Source: Methanococcoides methylutens MM1
Lineage (GTDB): Archaea > Halobacteriota > Methanosarcinia > Methanosarcinales > Methanosarcinaceae
NCBI RefSeq assembly: GCF_000970325.1
Contig: NZ_CP009518.1
Span: 1,984,001 to 2,048,000, forward strand
Reading direction: 5' to 3'
Length of the DNA: 64,000 bases
This document shows positions 9,154-17,963 of this stretch, in pieces; the first letter of the stretch is position 1; the number at the start of each line of letters is the position of its first letter. The position numbers and the translations under genes are program-made. The notes under the pieces are model-generated. The model was not told the origin of the DNA and did not search any database. It was given only the letters and a program-made list of their open reading frames with translations.

Positions 9154-9405
9154 ATGCTAACAAGCATAATTTCAGCTACCAGTCTTGTATCATCCACTGT
9201 AGTGGTAATGATGAATGAGATAGGATTACCTGACTATGATGTGCTTACAGTTATTGTTCTTATAGTTCTCTTGTCCGCAAAAGAGATCCTATCCGCATCT
9301 AACTACTGGACGAAATCGTTAGCTACTTCTCTTAATATGGGAATATTCACACTTCTCATAGTCTTTGCAAGCATTGTGACCTTCAAGATCACTGAAATAA
9401 TTTAA
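9154..9405 (+). CDS. Hypothetical small membrane protein (83 aa)
   Basis: The protein has two hydrophobic segments (about residues 27-45 and 58-80) and no recognisable motif. GGGAGGGA ends 4 nt before the ATG at 9154, which supports real translation. It lies 99 nt after the CPBP protease gene on the same strand, with its own TATA-like stretch (TTTAAAGTATAC near 9115-9126). I do not recognise the family. Confidence 0.65.
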   Translation: MLTSIISATSLVSSTVVVMMNEIGLPDYDVLTVIVLIVLLSAKEILSASNYWTKSLATSLNMGIFTLLIVFASIVTFKITEII

Positions 9406-9640
9406 AAACCAGACATGTTCATAGATGAGTGCTCTATTTAATTTTTTAATATAATGGAACATTTTGGTTTTTTACACATATTTGCGACATATTTTGTTAA
9501 GAAAGTGAGTTCATTAGTAGTGACTTCTAGGGGAAATCAGAAATTCTGTTCTGATTATTAAATATAATCAAAACTCTCCAGAATCGTTATGAAGCTTAAG
9601 TTACATTACATAGAGGGCAGAATAAGACAAAGGAGATAAA

Positions 9641-10069
9641 ATGAGCATAACTAAGAAAATATATCTTGCAGCACCACTTTTCTCTGTAGCTGAACAGGAA
9701 TTCAATAAGAAACTGGAAAATGCACTGGAAGATCTTGGATTCTCGGTCTTTGTGCCCCAGGAGGACTCCAACGACACCGAAGCAGCAAGAGAGGAGATGG
9801 ACTCCAATAATATCTTCAAATTGAACGTTGAGGCTATCGACGCCTGTGATATACTGGTTGCTGTCCTTGATGGCGGTACTGATGTAGATTCAGGAACTGC
9901 GTGGGAGATTGGGTACGCCTATGCAAAAGAGAAGACAGTAGTAGGTATTAAAACAGATTTCAGGACACTGGGACCCGAAGGTCTTGTAAACCTTATGATC
10001 GAGGAATCTGCTGACGATCTTGTGACCAGTGTCAAAGATCTTCTGGAAACTATGAAAAAGTACAGTTAA
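9641..10069 (+). CDS. Nucleoside 2-deoxyribosyltransferase family protein
   Basis: The 142-aa protein matches the compact Rossmann-like deoxyribosyltransferase family. It opens with 'KIYLAAPLFSVAEQEFNKKL', has 'FVPQED' and 'DSNNIFKLNVEAIDACDILV' around the putative catalytic Glu, and then 'VDSGTAWEIGYAYAKEKTV'. Members exchange bases on deoxynucleosides or hydrolyse deoxynucleotides. AAAGGAG sits 5 nt before the ATG. It stands alone, with a convergent neighbour downstream. Confidence 0.87.
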   Translation: MSITKKIYLAAPLFSVAEQEFNKKLENALEDLGFSVFVPQEDSNDTEAAREEMDSNNIFKLNVEAIDACDILVAVLDGGTDVDSGTAWEIGYAYAKEKTVVGIKTDFRTLGPEGLVNLMIEESADDLVTSVKDLLETMKKYS

Positions 10070-10086
10070 GAGGAAACATATCCTCT

Positions 10087-10689
10087 TCACTTACAACATG
10101 AATTGAACTTTTCTTCTTCAACCTCGCCCTGCGGGGCAATCTCTTTGAATATCTGTCCTTCGAACCAGTAGATCTGTGCACCTGTAAGCCAGGCATCATG
10201 CGCCAGACCTGCCTTCAGGCATGTGTGATTAAGGAAATCGATAGCATCAAAATCATTCTCCGGGGCCACCTGTGGCAAAAGCAGACCCTGGTAGAATCCA
10301 TCCTTTGCAATAAGGCCATGACGACCTATCTCAATAACCTCCGGTAGCTGTTCAGGAGGAACATCGATAAGCTCAGGTTGTGTAAGGATGGTCACCTCCA
10401 CAACAATGTTATCCATCTCGGAGATGTCCACAACAGGGAAACGCGGATCCCCTGTTGCTGCTGAGATCGCAGAATCGATTATAGCCTCACTTAAAGGTGA
10501 ATCCGGATATGGATGACCGATACATCCCCTCAGTTCACCATCAATTGTCAGTGTCACAAAGACCCCACGCAATTCATCGAAAACTTCCGGCAATCCTGAG
10601 ACCTGCATTTTCTTACCACTCTCAAGGAACATCTCGATAGTATCCCTTGCAAGATTTACAGCATTCTTACCTTCGGAATCACTGAGCAT
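10087..10689 (-). CDS. AMMECR1-domain protein
   Basis: The 200-aa protein carries the AMMECR1 signature 'LRGCIGHPYP' at about residues 58-67 and the family's usual length. The biochemical role is unknown; radical SAM neighbours (AmmeMemoRadiSam) often accompany it, but not here. It lies 21 nt downstream of pgk on the same strand and may be co-transcribed. The C-terminus ends in 'NSCCK', an unusual double Cys. Confidence 0.88.
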   Translation of the reverse strand: MLSDSEGKNAVNLARDTIEMFLESGKKMQVSGLPEVFDELRGVFVTLTIDGELRGCIGHPYPDSPLSEAIIDSAISAATGDPRFPVVDISEMDNIVVEVTILTQPELIDVPPEQLPEVIEIGRHGLIAKDGFYQGLLLPQVAPENDFDAIDFLNHTCLKAGLAHDAWLTGAQIYWFEGQIFKEIAPQGEVEEEKFNSCCK

Positions 10690-10710
10690 ATTAAACCCCT
10701 ACAATAATGT

Positions 10711-11952
10711 TTATTCAGTTTCCTGATATCTTTTTGCAGCCACTTTCAGGGCTTCGATGCCTGGCAGTTCATCCCCTGCAAGGAAATCGATACATGCCCC
10801 GCCACCAGTACTGATATGCGAGAACTGTTCCTCATATCCGATATTTCGTACCTCTGCAGTGATGTGACCGCCACCGGCAATGGAATAGCCGGAATTTGCT
10901 GCTGCCTTTATGATCTCGAAAGTTCCGATCTCAAATCCGTCAAGCTCCGCAACACCTGCAGGACCGTTCAGGACAACGGTCTTTGCGTTCTCGATCTCAC
11001 TTGAGTATGCAACAATGGTCTCAAGACCAATATCATTAATAGGAAGGTTCTTTGACGCAACCTCTTCGATCTTCACATCGATCCTGGTTCCGTTGTCATT
11101 CAGTGCAGCATCACGGGGTAGACCGATCTTTCCTTCAAATTTCTCAAGGACTTCCTTTGCCCTATCGATCTGGTCAAGATATCCCTGTGATTCGATGAAC
11201 TTCATGTTCGGCTCACCAATGTCAACTCCTGATGCGGCAAGCATGACATTTGCCACAACACCTGTGACAAGGACCCTGTCAGCACCACCACTGGAGAGAA
11301 CATTCTCTGCAACCTTGATGGAATCATCAACCTTTGCACCTCCAAGCACGAATATGCAGGGGCACTCATTACCCTGAAGGCTCTTGTTAAGTGCTGTTAT
11401 CTCCCGCTCCATCAATCGACCTGCACCACTTGGAAGCAGGCCGGTAAATCCAACGATGGAAAGTTGTGAGCGATGGGATACTGCAAAAGCATCATTAAGG
11501 AAAATATCAAAGAGAGGAGAAAGTTGTCTTACCATGTGAGTGCGCTGCTGTTCGTCCACAGGCCTTTTCAGAGACTCTTCTGAATAGAAACGCACATTCT
11601 CAAGAAGGATCACATCCCCTTTTTTCATTTCAGATATGCTTGACCTTGCGTATGTGCCAAAGATGTCATCAATGTAGGTCACTTTGCGACCAAGGTAGCC
11701 GGACATTATCCGGGAATGTGCTTCCATGGTGGAAAAGTCATTTTTCCCCGGACGGCTCTGGTGGGCAAGAAGTACCACTTTCGCATCTTCGAGGTCACGA
11801 AGAGTGGGGATGTGGCTATGGATCCTCATATCATCAAGGATGCCTCCCTCCGGGTCCATGGGAGAGTTCAGGTCCACCCTCACAAGAATTGTTCTGTCCT
11901 CAATATCAAAATCGTCGATCGTGAGAAAATCTTTAGCAGTCAAGGTATTCAT
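10711..11952 (-). CDS. pgk: Phosphoglycerate kinase
   Basis: The 413-aa enzyme interconverts 1,3-bisphosphoglycerate and 3-phosphoglycerate with ADP/ATP. Motifs are 'RTILVRVDLNSPMD' at the N-terminus, 'LLAHQSRPG', 'LLENVRFYSEE', 'CIFVLGGAKVDDSIKV' and the C-terminal nucleotide loop 'GAGGGHITAEV'-like 'IAGGGHITAEV'. I choose ATG 11952 over the in-frame GTG at 11964, because GTGAT lies 7 nt before the ATG. With class II FBPase and ADP kinases in the window it serves gluconeogenesis/glycolysis. Confidence 0.96.
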   Translation of the reverse strand: MNTLTAKDFLTIDDFDIEDRTILVRVDLNSPMDPEGGILDDMRIHSHIPTLRDLEDAKVVLLAHQSRPGKNDFSTMEAHSRIMSGYLGRKVTYIDDIFGTYARSSISEMKKGDVILLENVRFYSEESLKRPVDEQQRTHMVRQLSPLFDIFLNDAFAVSHRSQLSIVGFTGLLPSGAGRLMEREITALNKSLQGNECPCIFVLGGAKVDDSIKVAENVLSSGGADRVLVTGVVANVMLAASGVDIGEPNMKFIESQGYLDQIDRAKEVLEKFEGKIGLPRDAALNDNGTRIDVKIEEVASKNLPINDIGLETIVAYSSEIENAKTVVLNGPAGVAELDGFEIGTFEIIKAAANSGYSIAGGGHITAEVRNIGYEEQFSHISTGGGACIDFLAGDELPGIEALKVAAKRYQETE

Positions 11953-12070
11953 CACCAGTATCACTAATTTGATTAGTAAGATAATTTTATTTTTAAATAT
12001 GAATGAATGCGATGCACGTCACTATATAGCAATTATGTATTTATCTATATCCATCTGAAGCTGCTTGACA

Positions 12071-13147
12071 TCACAGACCAATAGTTGAAAGAAGACCATC
12101 AACATCCACATTGTTCTCAATAAGGTCGACCATGCGCCCAAGTTTGTGTTCTTTCCTGAACCTTGCACGCCCGATAAGCCCCTCCATCCTGCCTATTGTG
12201 GACATGGTGTCACCACGAACAATTATCACAGGGATTCCTGCCTCGTCCGCACTTCCAAGTACTGCGGCACTTGGCTGGAGATTACCTGTAAGTACAAGGC
12301 CTTTCACATGAGCTTCAATTGCTGCCATCTGTATATCTGACCTGTCACCACCGGTTATGACGATCGAGTCAGGAGTACGTCGGAAATACTTGATCGCCGC
12401 GTTAACTTCCATTGCGCCTACAAGGTAATGATCCACAAGATCTTCAAGGTGCTCTGAACCGGCAAGAACCTCTGCATGGAGGTCTTCCACGATCTCAGAT
12501 ATAGGAACTGAGCGAAGTGTCGAGTCCTTTGGTAGAACGCCAATGACCTTGATGCCTCTTTCCTCCAGGAAAGGGACCACCAGTTCGCAGACATATGACA
12601 TCTGGCTCTCATCAACCTCGTTAAGTATTACACCCGCAAGCATTTCCGGATCGTGTATCAACTCAATATCACAGAGGATACGGTCCACAGCATAAACAGA
12701 ATCATAGCGTGTTACCAGTAGCATCTTTGTCCCGAGTATCGAACTGACCTGTGGATCGGAAAGGCCATACATTGCGCCTCCGCCGATACCACCTGTGCCT
12801 TCGATGAGAACTACATCCCTGTCCTTCGAAACTGCAGAGAATGCATTAACAAGGGTCTTGTCGAAATGTTTGTCAACGCCTGCAAGAGCATCATGCGCCA
12901 GGTTGTCGGTCAGCAATATAGGAGTGATACATTTTGGTTCATCTTCCAGGTCGAAGACCCTGCGCATCTGTTCCGCATCCTCATCGGAAAGGACACCATT
13001 GACATCCACCAGCATATTGCCGATCGGTTTCATGTAGCCCACAGAATATCCCTTATTCCGAAGGATCATACCAATTCCCGTACAAAGGGAACTCTTTCCC
13101 GAATATTTTTCAGAGGAACTTATCAATATAGAAGCCACATTAACCAC
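12071..13147 (-). CDS. P-loop/DRTGG protein of the phosphotransacetylase-like (Pta N-terminal) family
   Basis: The 358-aa protein has an N-terminal dethiobiotin-synthetase-like P-loop domain ('SSSEKYSGKSSLCTGIG', about 10-26; 'LIEGTGGIGGGAMYGLSD', about 113-130) and a C-terminal DRTGG domain (about 215-330). This layout matches the regulatory N-terminal half of long Pta enzymes but lacks the acyltransferase domain. It follows the ADP-forming acyl-CoA synthetase gene by 45 nt, so it is probably a nucleotide-sensing partner of acetyl-CoA/acetate metabolism rather than an enzyme of it. That last step is inference. Confidence 0.82.
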   Translation of the reverse strand: MVNVASILISSSEKYSGKSSLCTGIGMILRNKGYSVGYMKPIGNMLVDVNGVLSDEDAEQMRRVFDLEDEPKCITPILLTDNLAHDALAGVDKHFDKTLVNAFSAVSKDRDVVLIEGTGGIGGGAMYGLSDPQVSSILGTKMLLVTRYDSVYAVDRILCDIELIHDPEMLAGVILNEVDESQMSYVCELVVPFLEERGIKVIGVLPKDSTLRSVPISEIVEDLHAEVLAGSEHLEDLVDHYLVGAMEVNAAIKYFRRTPDSIVITGGDRSDIQMAAIEAHVKGLVLTGNLQPSAAVLGSADEAGIPVIIVRGDTMSTIGRMEGLIGRARFRKEHKLGRMVDLIENNVDVDGLLSTIGL

Positions 13148-13192
13148 CTTTTCATCCTACTATAATAATATCAAATATCAAAGTCAGCATGT

Positions 13193-15283
13193 TCATTCAC
13201 TTCCCAGGGTGAGCCTGATATCCATTGCAACACAGCTCTGACCTTCTGGCATCACCATCAGTGGGTTGATCTCAAATTCGAGGATCTCAGGAAAGTCCAT
13301 GACCAGTTGCGAGATCCTGCAAAGCGTATCTGTTATTGAACCAAGGTCAGAAGGGTTCTCACCACGCACACCTGTCAGTAACGGATATGTCTTGATAGAA
13401 GAGATCATCTTTCTGCAGACATCCTTTCCTATGGGAGCAACACTGAAAGAAACATCCTTGAGCACTTCCACATAGGTACCGCCAAGACCGAACATAAGCA
13501 AAGGGCCGAACTGGACATCCCTGTTCATTCCAATGATAACTTCTTTTCCTCCTGTGACCATCTTCTGTATCTGTACACCTGAAACAACAGCATTTGGCAT
13601 ATATCGCTTCACATCCGACATCATTGTATGGTATGCCCTTTCAACATCATCCCGGTTCTCCAGTCCAATGCGGACACCTCCAACATCTGTCTTATGGGAA
13701 ATGTCAGCTGACAGTACTTTCATTACCACAGGATAACCCATCTCCTCACAGGCAGCGATAGCCTCCTGAAGGGTCTTCACATTGGATGTACCCACAGTAG
13801 GAATACCATATGCCTTCAGGATATCAAAAGATTCCAGTCCGAGAGTATGCCTGTTCTCGGAACGTGCCTTATCAAGAATGGAAGATACAGATCCCCTGTC
13901 AACATCAAATTGTTCAATTTCCGGATCACTGCGCTTCTTTATCACACCATAATTACAAAGGGCTGCCATGCTTGAAACTGCCCTTTCCGGGAAAGCATAA
14001 TTGGGGATCTGGTGAAGGTCAAGTATAGCCTCACCTTCCTCGATCCTGGTACCGCCAACAAAACTGCACAGGATAGGTTTCTGCGAGGAACCTGCCTTTT
14101 CTGCAACCACTTTAGCGATGTTCTTTACGTCTGTCATTGCCTGTGGAGATGTCAGTACGATTATTCCATCAACATTAGGATCAGCGAGGATCGTTTCAAG
14201 TGCATAGCCGTAGATATCCGAAGGTGCATCACCAAGCACATCCACAGGATTATAGAGATTCGCCGCAGGAGATAGTTTCTCCCGAAGACGATCTATTGTG
14301 GATTCATCAAATGATGACAGTGAAAGGCCTGCATAATGGCAGGCATCAGCTGTCAGTATGCCCAGACCGCCGGCATTGGTGACTATGGCAATGTTCTTTC
14401 CTTCAGGAACCGGCTGGCTGGAAAAAGCACGTATGTAGTCAAGCATCTCTTCCACAGAATCTGCCCGCATCACACCACTCTGTGAAAATGCAGCATTATA
14501 TGCCTCATCTGAACCTGCCAGCGTACCGGTATGTGAGGACACTGCCCTTGAACCCACGGCAGTCCTACCGGACTTTACCACAACAATAGGCTTTTTGTGT
14601 GACACCTCACGGGCGATCTCCATGAACTTCGGGCCGTCCTTCACGCCTTCAAGATAAGCTGCTATCACCGAGGTATTATCATCATCGGCCATCTCCAGGA
14701 GGAAATCGTTCTCTGAAAGGTCGGCCTTGTTCCCGAGACTGATAAATTTAGAAAAACCTACCCCTCTGGCATCCGCCCAGTCAAGAGTCGAAGTACATAT
14801 CGCACCGGACTGGGACATCATTGCAATATTTCCTTTCTTTGCCATGGACGCAGCAAAGGAAGCGTTCAGGCCGGAGCCTGTGTCAATGATGCCAAGACAG
14901 TTGGGGCCTACCATCCGCATCCCGTACTTATTGACGATCTCAGTGCACTTGCGCTCCAGCTTTGCCCCTTCGATACCTGCTTCCTTGAAGCCTGCAGAGA
15001 TCACTACAACATTGTTCACTCCTGCAAGACCACACTTTTCCAGTGCATCCGGAACCAAAACTGCAGGAAGGACAACTACTGCAAGCTCAGCTGCATTCGG
15101 AGTGTCAAGTATGGTCGGATAACACCGCAGACCAAGGATCTCATCGGCCTTCGGGTTTATAGGAAGGATCTCGCCATTGTAGCTCTCTATGAGGTTATCG
15201 AGTACCGCCCGCCCCACTTTGCCCTTAGTACGGGAGGCACCAATTACCGCCACAGATGCTGGTTCAAATAATTTTTCAAGCAT
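13193..15283 (-). CDS. ADP-forming acetate/acyl-CoA synthetase, fused alpha-beta subunits
   Basis: The 696-aa protein combines the CoA-binding and ligase domains (about 1-450) with the ATP-grasp beta domain (about 475-690). The phosphorylated His region is visible as 'SSHTGTLAGSDEAYN', and 'GPNCLGIID' and 'MMSQSGAICTSTLDWA' mark the CoA ligase part. 'HKTDVGGVRIGLENRDDV' belongs to the ATP-grasp part. The enzyme makes ATP from ADP, Pi and acetyl-CoA, releasing acetate, and is reversible. It differs from the Ack/Pta route used by Methanosarcina for acetate. The substrate is uncertain. Confidence 0.92.
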   Translation of the reverse strand: MLEKLFEPASVAVIGASRTKGKVGRAVLDNLIESYNGEILPINPKADEILGLRCYPTILDTPNAAELAVVVLPAVLVPDALEKCGLAGVNNVVVISAGFKEAGIEGAKLERKCTEIVNKYGMRMVGPNCLGIIDTGSGLNASFAASMAKKGNIAMMSQSGAICTSTLDWADARGVGFSKFISLGNKADLSENDFLLEMADDDNTSVIAAYLEGVKDGPKFMEIAREVSHKKPIVVVKSGRTAVGSRAVSSHTGTLAGSDEAYNAAFSQSGVMRADSVEEMLDYIRAFSSQPVPEGKNIAIVTNAGGLGILTADACHYAGLSLSSFDESTIDRLREKLSPAANLYNPVDVLGDAPSDIYGYALETILADPNVDGIIVLTSPQAMTDVKNIAKVVAEKAGSSQKPILCSFVGGTRIEEGEAILDLHQIPNYAFPERAVSSMAALCNYGVIKKRSDPEIEQFDVDRGSVSSILDKARSENRHTLGLESFDILKAYGIPTVGTSNVKTLQEAIAACEEMGYPVVMKVLSADISHKTDVGGVRIGLENRDDVERAYHTMMSDVKRYMPNAVVSGVQIQKMVTGGKEVIIGMNRDVQFGPLLMFGLGGTYVEVLKDVSFSVAPIGKDVCRKMISSIKTYPLLTGVRGENPSDLGSITDTLCRISQLVMDFPEILEFEINPLMVMPEGQSCVAMDIRLTLGSE

Positions 15284-15495
15284 TGTGATACCTGTTATTT
15301 TCTACTTGATATTGAAGATAAAGGTAGATAACAGTTTTTATTTACTGTTGCTTAAAATATTAAGCTAGAATAAAGGACCGAAATCACCTGAAAACTTCTG
15401 GAAAAACTGCTAATCAACAGGTTTAAGAAGTTACAGCCCGGAAACGGTACCCAAAAACTAATATTATTGCATCAATAATGCGTATCGGTGATCAT

Positions 15496-16059
15496 ATGAA
15501 GATACTTGGAATATCCGGAAGTCCCAATAAAGAAGGAAACAATGAGAAGATCATAAACAACGTTCTTGAGATCGCAGGAACAAAGGGTTTTGAAACAGAA
15601 AGCATCCTCCTTTCCGAGAAGAAGGTCAACCCATGCATTGCATGCGGTACCTGTGCACGCGGTGAAAAATGCCCTATCAACGATGATATGCAGGACATTT
15701 ACGGCAAGCTCGCAGAAGCAGATGCCATCGTGTTCTCATCCCCGGTATACTTCGGCGGAATGACAGCACAACTTAAAGCGCTCTTCGACAGGAGTGTCCT
15801 TCTCAGAAGGCAGGGATTCCAGCTCAAGGGCAAGTTCGGTGCGGTCATGGCAGTTGGCGGATCACGTAACGGCGGGCAGGAAAAGACCATTCAGGGAGTT
15901 CATGACTGCATGCTGGTCCATGGCATGATACCTGTTGGCGACGGTGCACACTTTGGTGGAATTGCACAGAAGCCTGTGGACGACGATGAGATCGGAATGA
16001 AGACGGTGATCGATACTATCGAGAACCTCTGTGAAACACTGCAAAGGCTGGAAGCCTGA
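15496..16059 (+). CDS. Iron-sulfur flavoprotein / NADPH-dependent FMN reductase family
   Basis: The 187-aa flavodoxin-fold protein starts 'MKILGISGSPNKEGNN', the FMN phosphate loop. Its compact Cys motif 'CIACGTCARGEKC' (about residues 46-58) resembles the [4Fe-4S] site of archaeal iron-sulfur flavoproteins (Isf). 'VFSSPVYFGGMTAQLK' and 'GAVMAVGGSRNGGQE' complete the family pattern. I start at ATG 15496 because GGTGATC precedes it; an upstream ATG at 15478 is less likely. Isf moves electrons between ferredoxin and acceptors such as O2 or H2O2. A strong terminator follows. Confidence 0.9.
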   Translation: MKILGISGSPNKEGNNEKIINNVLEIAGTKGFETESILLSEKKVNPCIACGTCARGEKCPINDDMQDIYGKLAEADAIVFSSPVYFGGMTAQLKALFDRSVLLRRQGFQLKGKFGAVMAVGGSRNGGQEKTIQGVHDCMLVHGMIPVGDGAHFGGIAQKPVDDDEIGMKTVIDTIENLCETLQRLEA

Positions 16060-16086
16060 ATGGTCTCACATATTTGAAAATCATAC

Positions 16087-16122
16087 AAAAGAGCAGGTAA
16101 TACCTGTTCTTTTCAATTTTTT
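16087..16122 (+). terminator. Hairpin plus T-run after the flavoprotein gene
   Basis: A 13-bp stem (AAAAGAGCAGGTA at 16087-16099 against TACCTGTTCTTTT at 16101-16113, with one G-U pair; the central bases open as the loop) is followed by CAATTTTTTCTT. It lies 28 nt after the stop codon and before the ClC gene. Confidence 0.75.
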
Positions 16123-16170
16123 CTTAATGGCTCTTTCAAAGAACCATTTAGACCTTTTAAGAGGCACTTC

Positions 16171-17913
16171 TTGAACAACAGGCTCTCCAGATGGAACATC
16201 AGGGATGCAATATTCAGGGGACTGCATTCCGAACCGGGAATATCGAACAACCTGGCGGTACTGATAGGTATCTTCACGGGCCTTACCATCGTAGCATATG
16301 ATTTTTGTCTGAAATATGCAGAAGGCGTTTTCTGGAATGGTGCGGGTACAACCGGCCATTACTACGTGATATTCATTCCTGCTATCGGAGGACTGTTCGT
16401 AGGAGTGGTCACCCACCTCTACAAAGACCTGAAACGCTGCAATGTAGCTGAAGTTATTGAAGGCACTGCCCTGCATGGGGGAAGGATACGGATACGTGAA
16501 GCTTTCCGAGAGGTATTCCTTTCCATAGTATCCATTGCAACCGGCGGTTCCGTGGGAAAAGAGGCACCCGGCATCCTTGCCGGAGCGGGGATCGGTACAA
16601 TTTTTGCAAAAACAATGCATGCACCTGACAACCGCTACAGGATATTCCTTGGCTGCGGTGCTTCCGGAGGCATAGCTGCTGCATTCAATGCCCCCCTTGC
16701 AGGAGTTGTCTTTGTTGTGGAAGTGATCCTGGGAGAACTTGAGACAAGGACTTTCATACCGATAGTACTCTCATCGGTCTTCGCAACACTTGTTGCAAAC
16801 CTGATTTTCGAAGTGCACCCCATAGAGGTTTCCTACTACGGCCTTGTGGACCCCATCAGGGAATCCGGGCTCTACCTTGTGCTTGGTATCCTTTGCGGGA
16901 TTGCTTCGGTTATAATCATACGCACCCTCTACCTCACCCATGATGTGTTCCAGAAGATCCCGGTACATCCGGCTTTCAAGCCAGCCATCGGAGGACTTTT
17001 TGTTGGCTTCATTGGATACTTCTATCCACAGGTAAGGGGTATCGGATACAATGTGATCACAGAAGTTCTGGCCAACAACTTCACACTCCAGTTGCTGCTT
17101 ATACTTCTTGTCCTTAAGATACTGGCATTTTCCTTCACCATCGGTTCCGGAAATGCAGGGGGGTCCATTATTCCATCAATGTTCGTAGGTGCCATGCTGG
17201 GCGGGGCTTACGGGACCATCGTACACCAGCTTTTTCCCGCAAGTACCGCCGTTTCCGGAGCATATGCACTTGTAGGCATGGCTGCCACCCTTGCCGGCAC
17301 CGTGAGAGCACCACTTACTTCCATGCTGATCCTCTTTGAGCTCACCAAGGACTATAACCTGATACTGCCGCTGATGTTCGCATGTGTTGTCAGCAACTCG
17401 ATCGCAAACGGCCTTCATGAAGAATCCATATTCACAGAAGTCCTAAAACGTCGTGGCTTCACAATTCGTCGTGGAAAAGAGATCAACGTAATGGAATCCA
17501 TGCTTGTCAAAGGCAATATGATAACCGATGTACACACACTCTCAATGAACGATACTGCAAAGGACCTTCTTGACCTTATGCAGTCAAGCCGTCATGCAGG
17601 GTTCCCGGTCCTTGACGAAAATAAGAAGCTCCGCGGAATTGTAACCCTTGAGGACATGCGAGATAAAGTGAATTACGGAGAACTTGACACAAAGATCAGC
17701 GAGATCGCAACCCTTGTTCCTGTGGTGGCATATCCGGATGAATCACTGGACGTTGTCCTTAAAAGACTTGCAATGAGGGATATCGGAAGACTGCCTGTTG
17801 TTTCCAGGACCGATGAAGCAAACCTACTGGGAATTATCACAAGAAGTGATGTTGTTAAATCCTATAACAAGGAAATTGTCAAGAGTGTTCATGAAAAGGA
17901 CATTCAAAATTAA
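16171..17913 (+). CDS. ClC-family chloride channel/antiporter with C-terminal CBS pair
   Basis: The 580-aa membrane protein has the ClC core in residues 1-435 and two CBS domains (about 450-575). The anion-path motifs are 'GGSVGKEAPGI' (the usual GKEGP, with the gating Glu kept and Gly changed to Ala), 'GCGASGGIAAAFNAPLAG' and 'GSGNAGGSIIPSMFVGA'. The start is TTG at 16171 with GAGG 6 nt upstream; no suitable ATG is nearby. It may exchange chloride for protons or only conduct; the kept Glu favours exchange. The CBS pair probably binds an adenine nucleotide. Confidence 0.93.
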   Translation: MNNRLSRWNIRDAIFRGLHSEPGISNNLAVLIGIFTGLTIVAYDFCLKYAEGVFWNGAGTTGHYYVIFIPAIGGLFVGVVTHLYKDLKRCNVAEVIEGTALHGGRIRIREAFREVFLSIVSIATGGSVGKEAPGILAGAGIGTIFAKTMHAPDNRYRIFLGCGASGGIAAAFNAPLAGVVFVVEVILGELETRTFIPIVLSSVFATLVANLIFEVHPIEVSYYGLVDPIRESGLYLVLGILCGIASVIIIRTLYLTHDVFQKIPVHPAFKPAIGGLFVGFIGYFYPQVRGIGYNVITEVLANNFTLQLLLILLVLKILAFSFTIGSGNAGGSIIPSMFVGAMLGGAYGTIVHQLFPASTAVSGAYALVGMAATLAGTVRAPLTSMLILFELTKDYNLILPLMFACVVSNSIANGLHEESIFTEVLKRRGFTIRRGKEINVMESMLVKGNMITDVHTLSMNDTAKDLLDLMQSSRHAGFPVLDENKKLRGIVTLEDMRDKVNYGELDTKISEIATLVPVVAYPDESLDVVLKRLAMRDIGRLPVVSRTDEANLLGIITRSDVVKSYNKEIVKSVHEKDIQN

Positions 17914-17963
17914 AGAAAAGATCGGTCGCAAAGATAACCGAAGCCACTAATTCCACTGAAAGA

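Noticed and set aside
9535..9556. AATCAG/CTGATT inverted repeat before the deoxyribosyltransferase gene
   Set aside because: A 6-bp stem in AT-rich DNA without a T run or promoter overlap; chance is a sufficient explanation.
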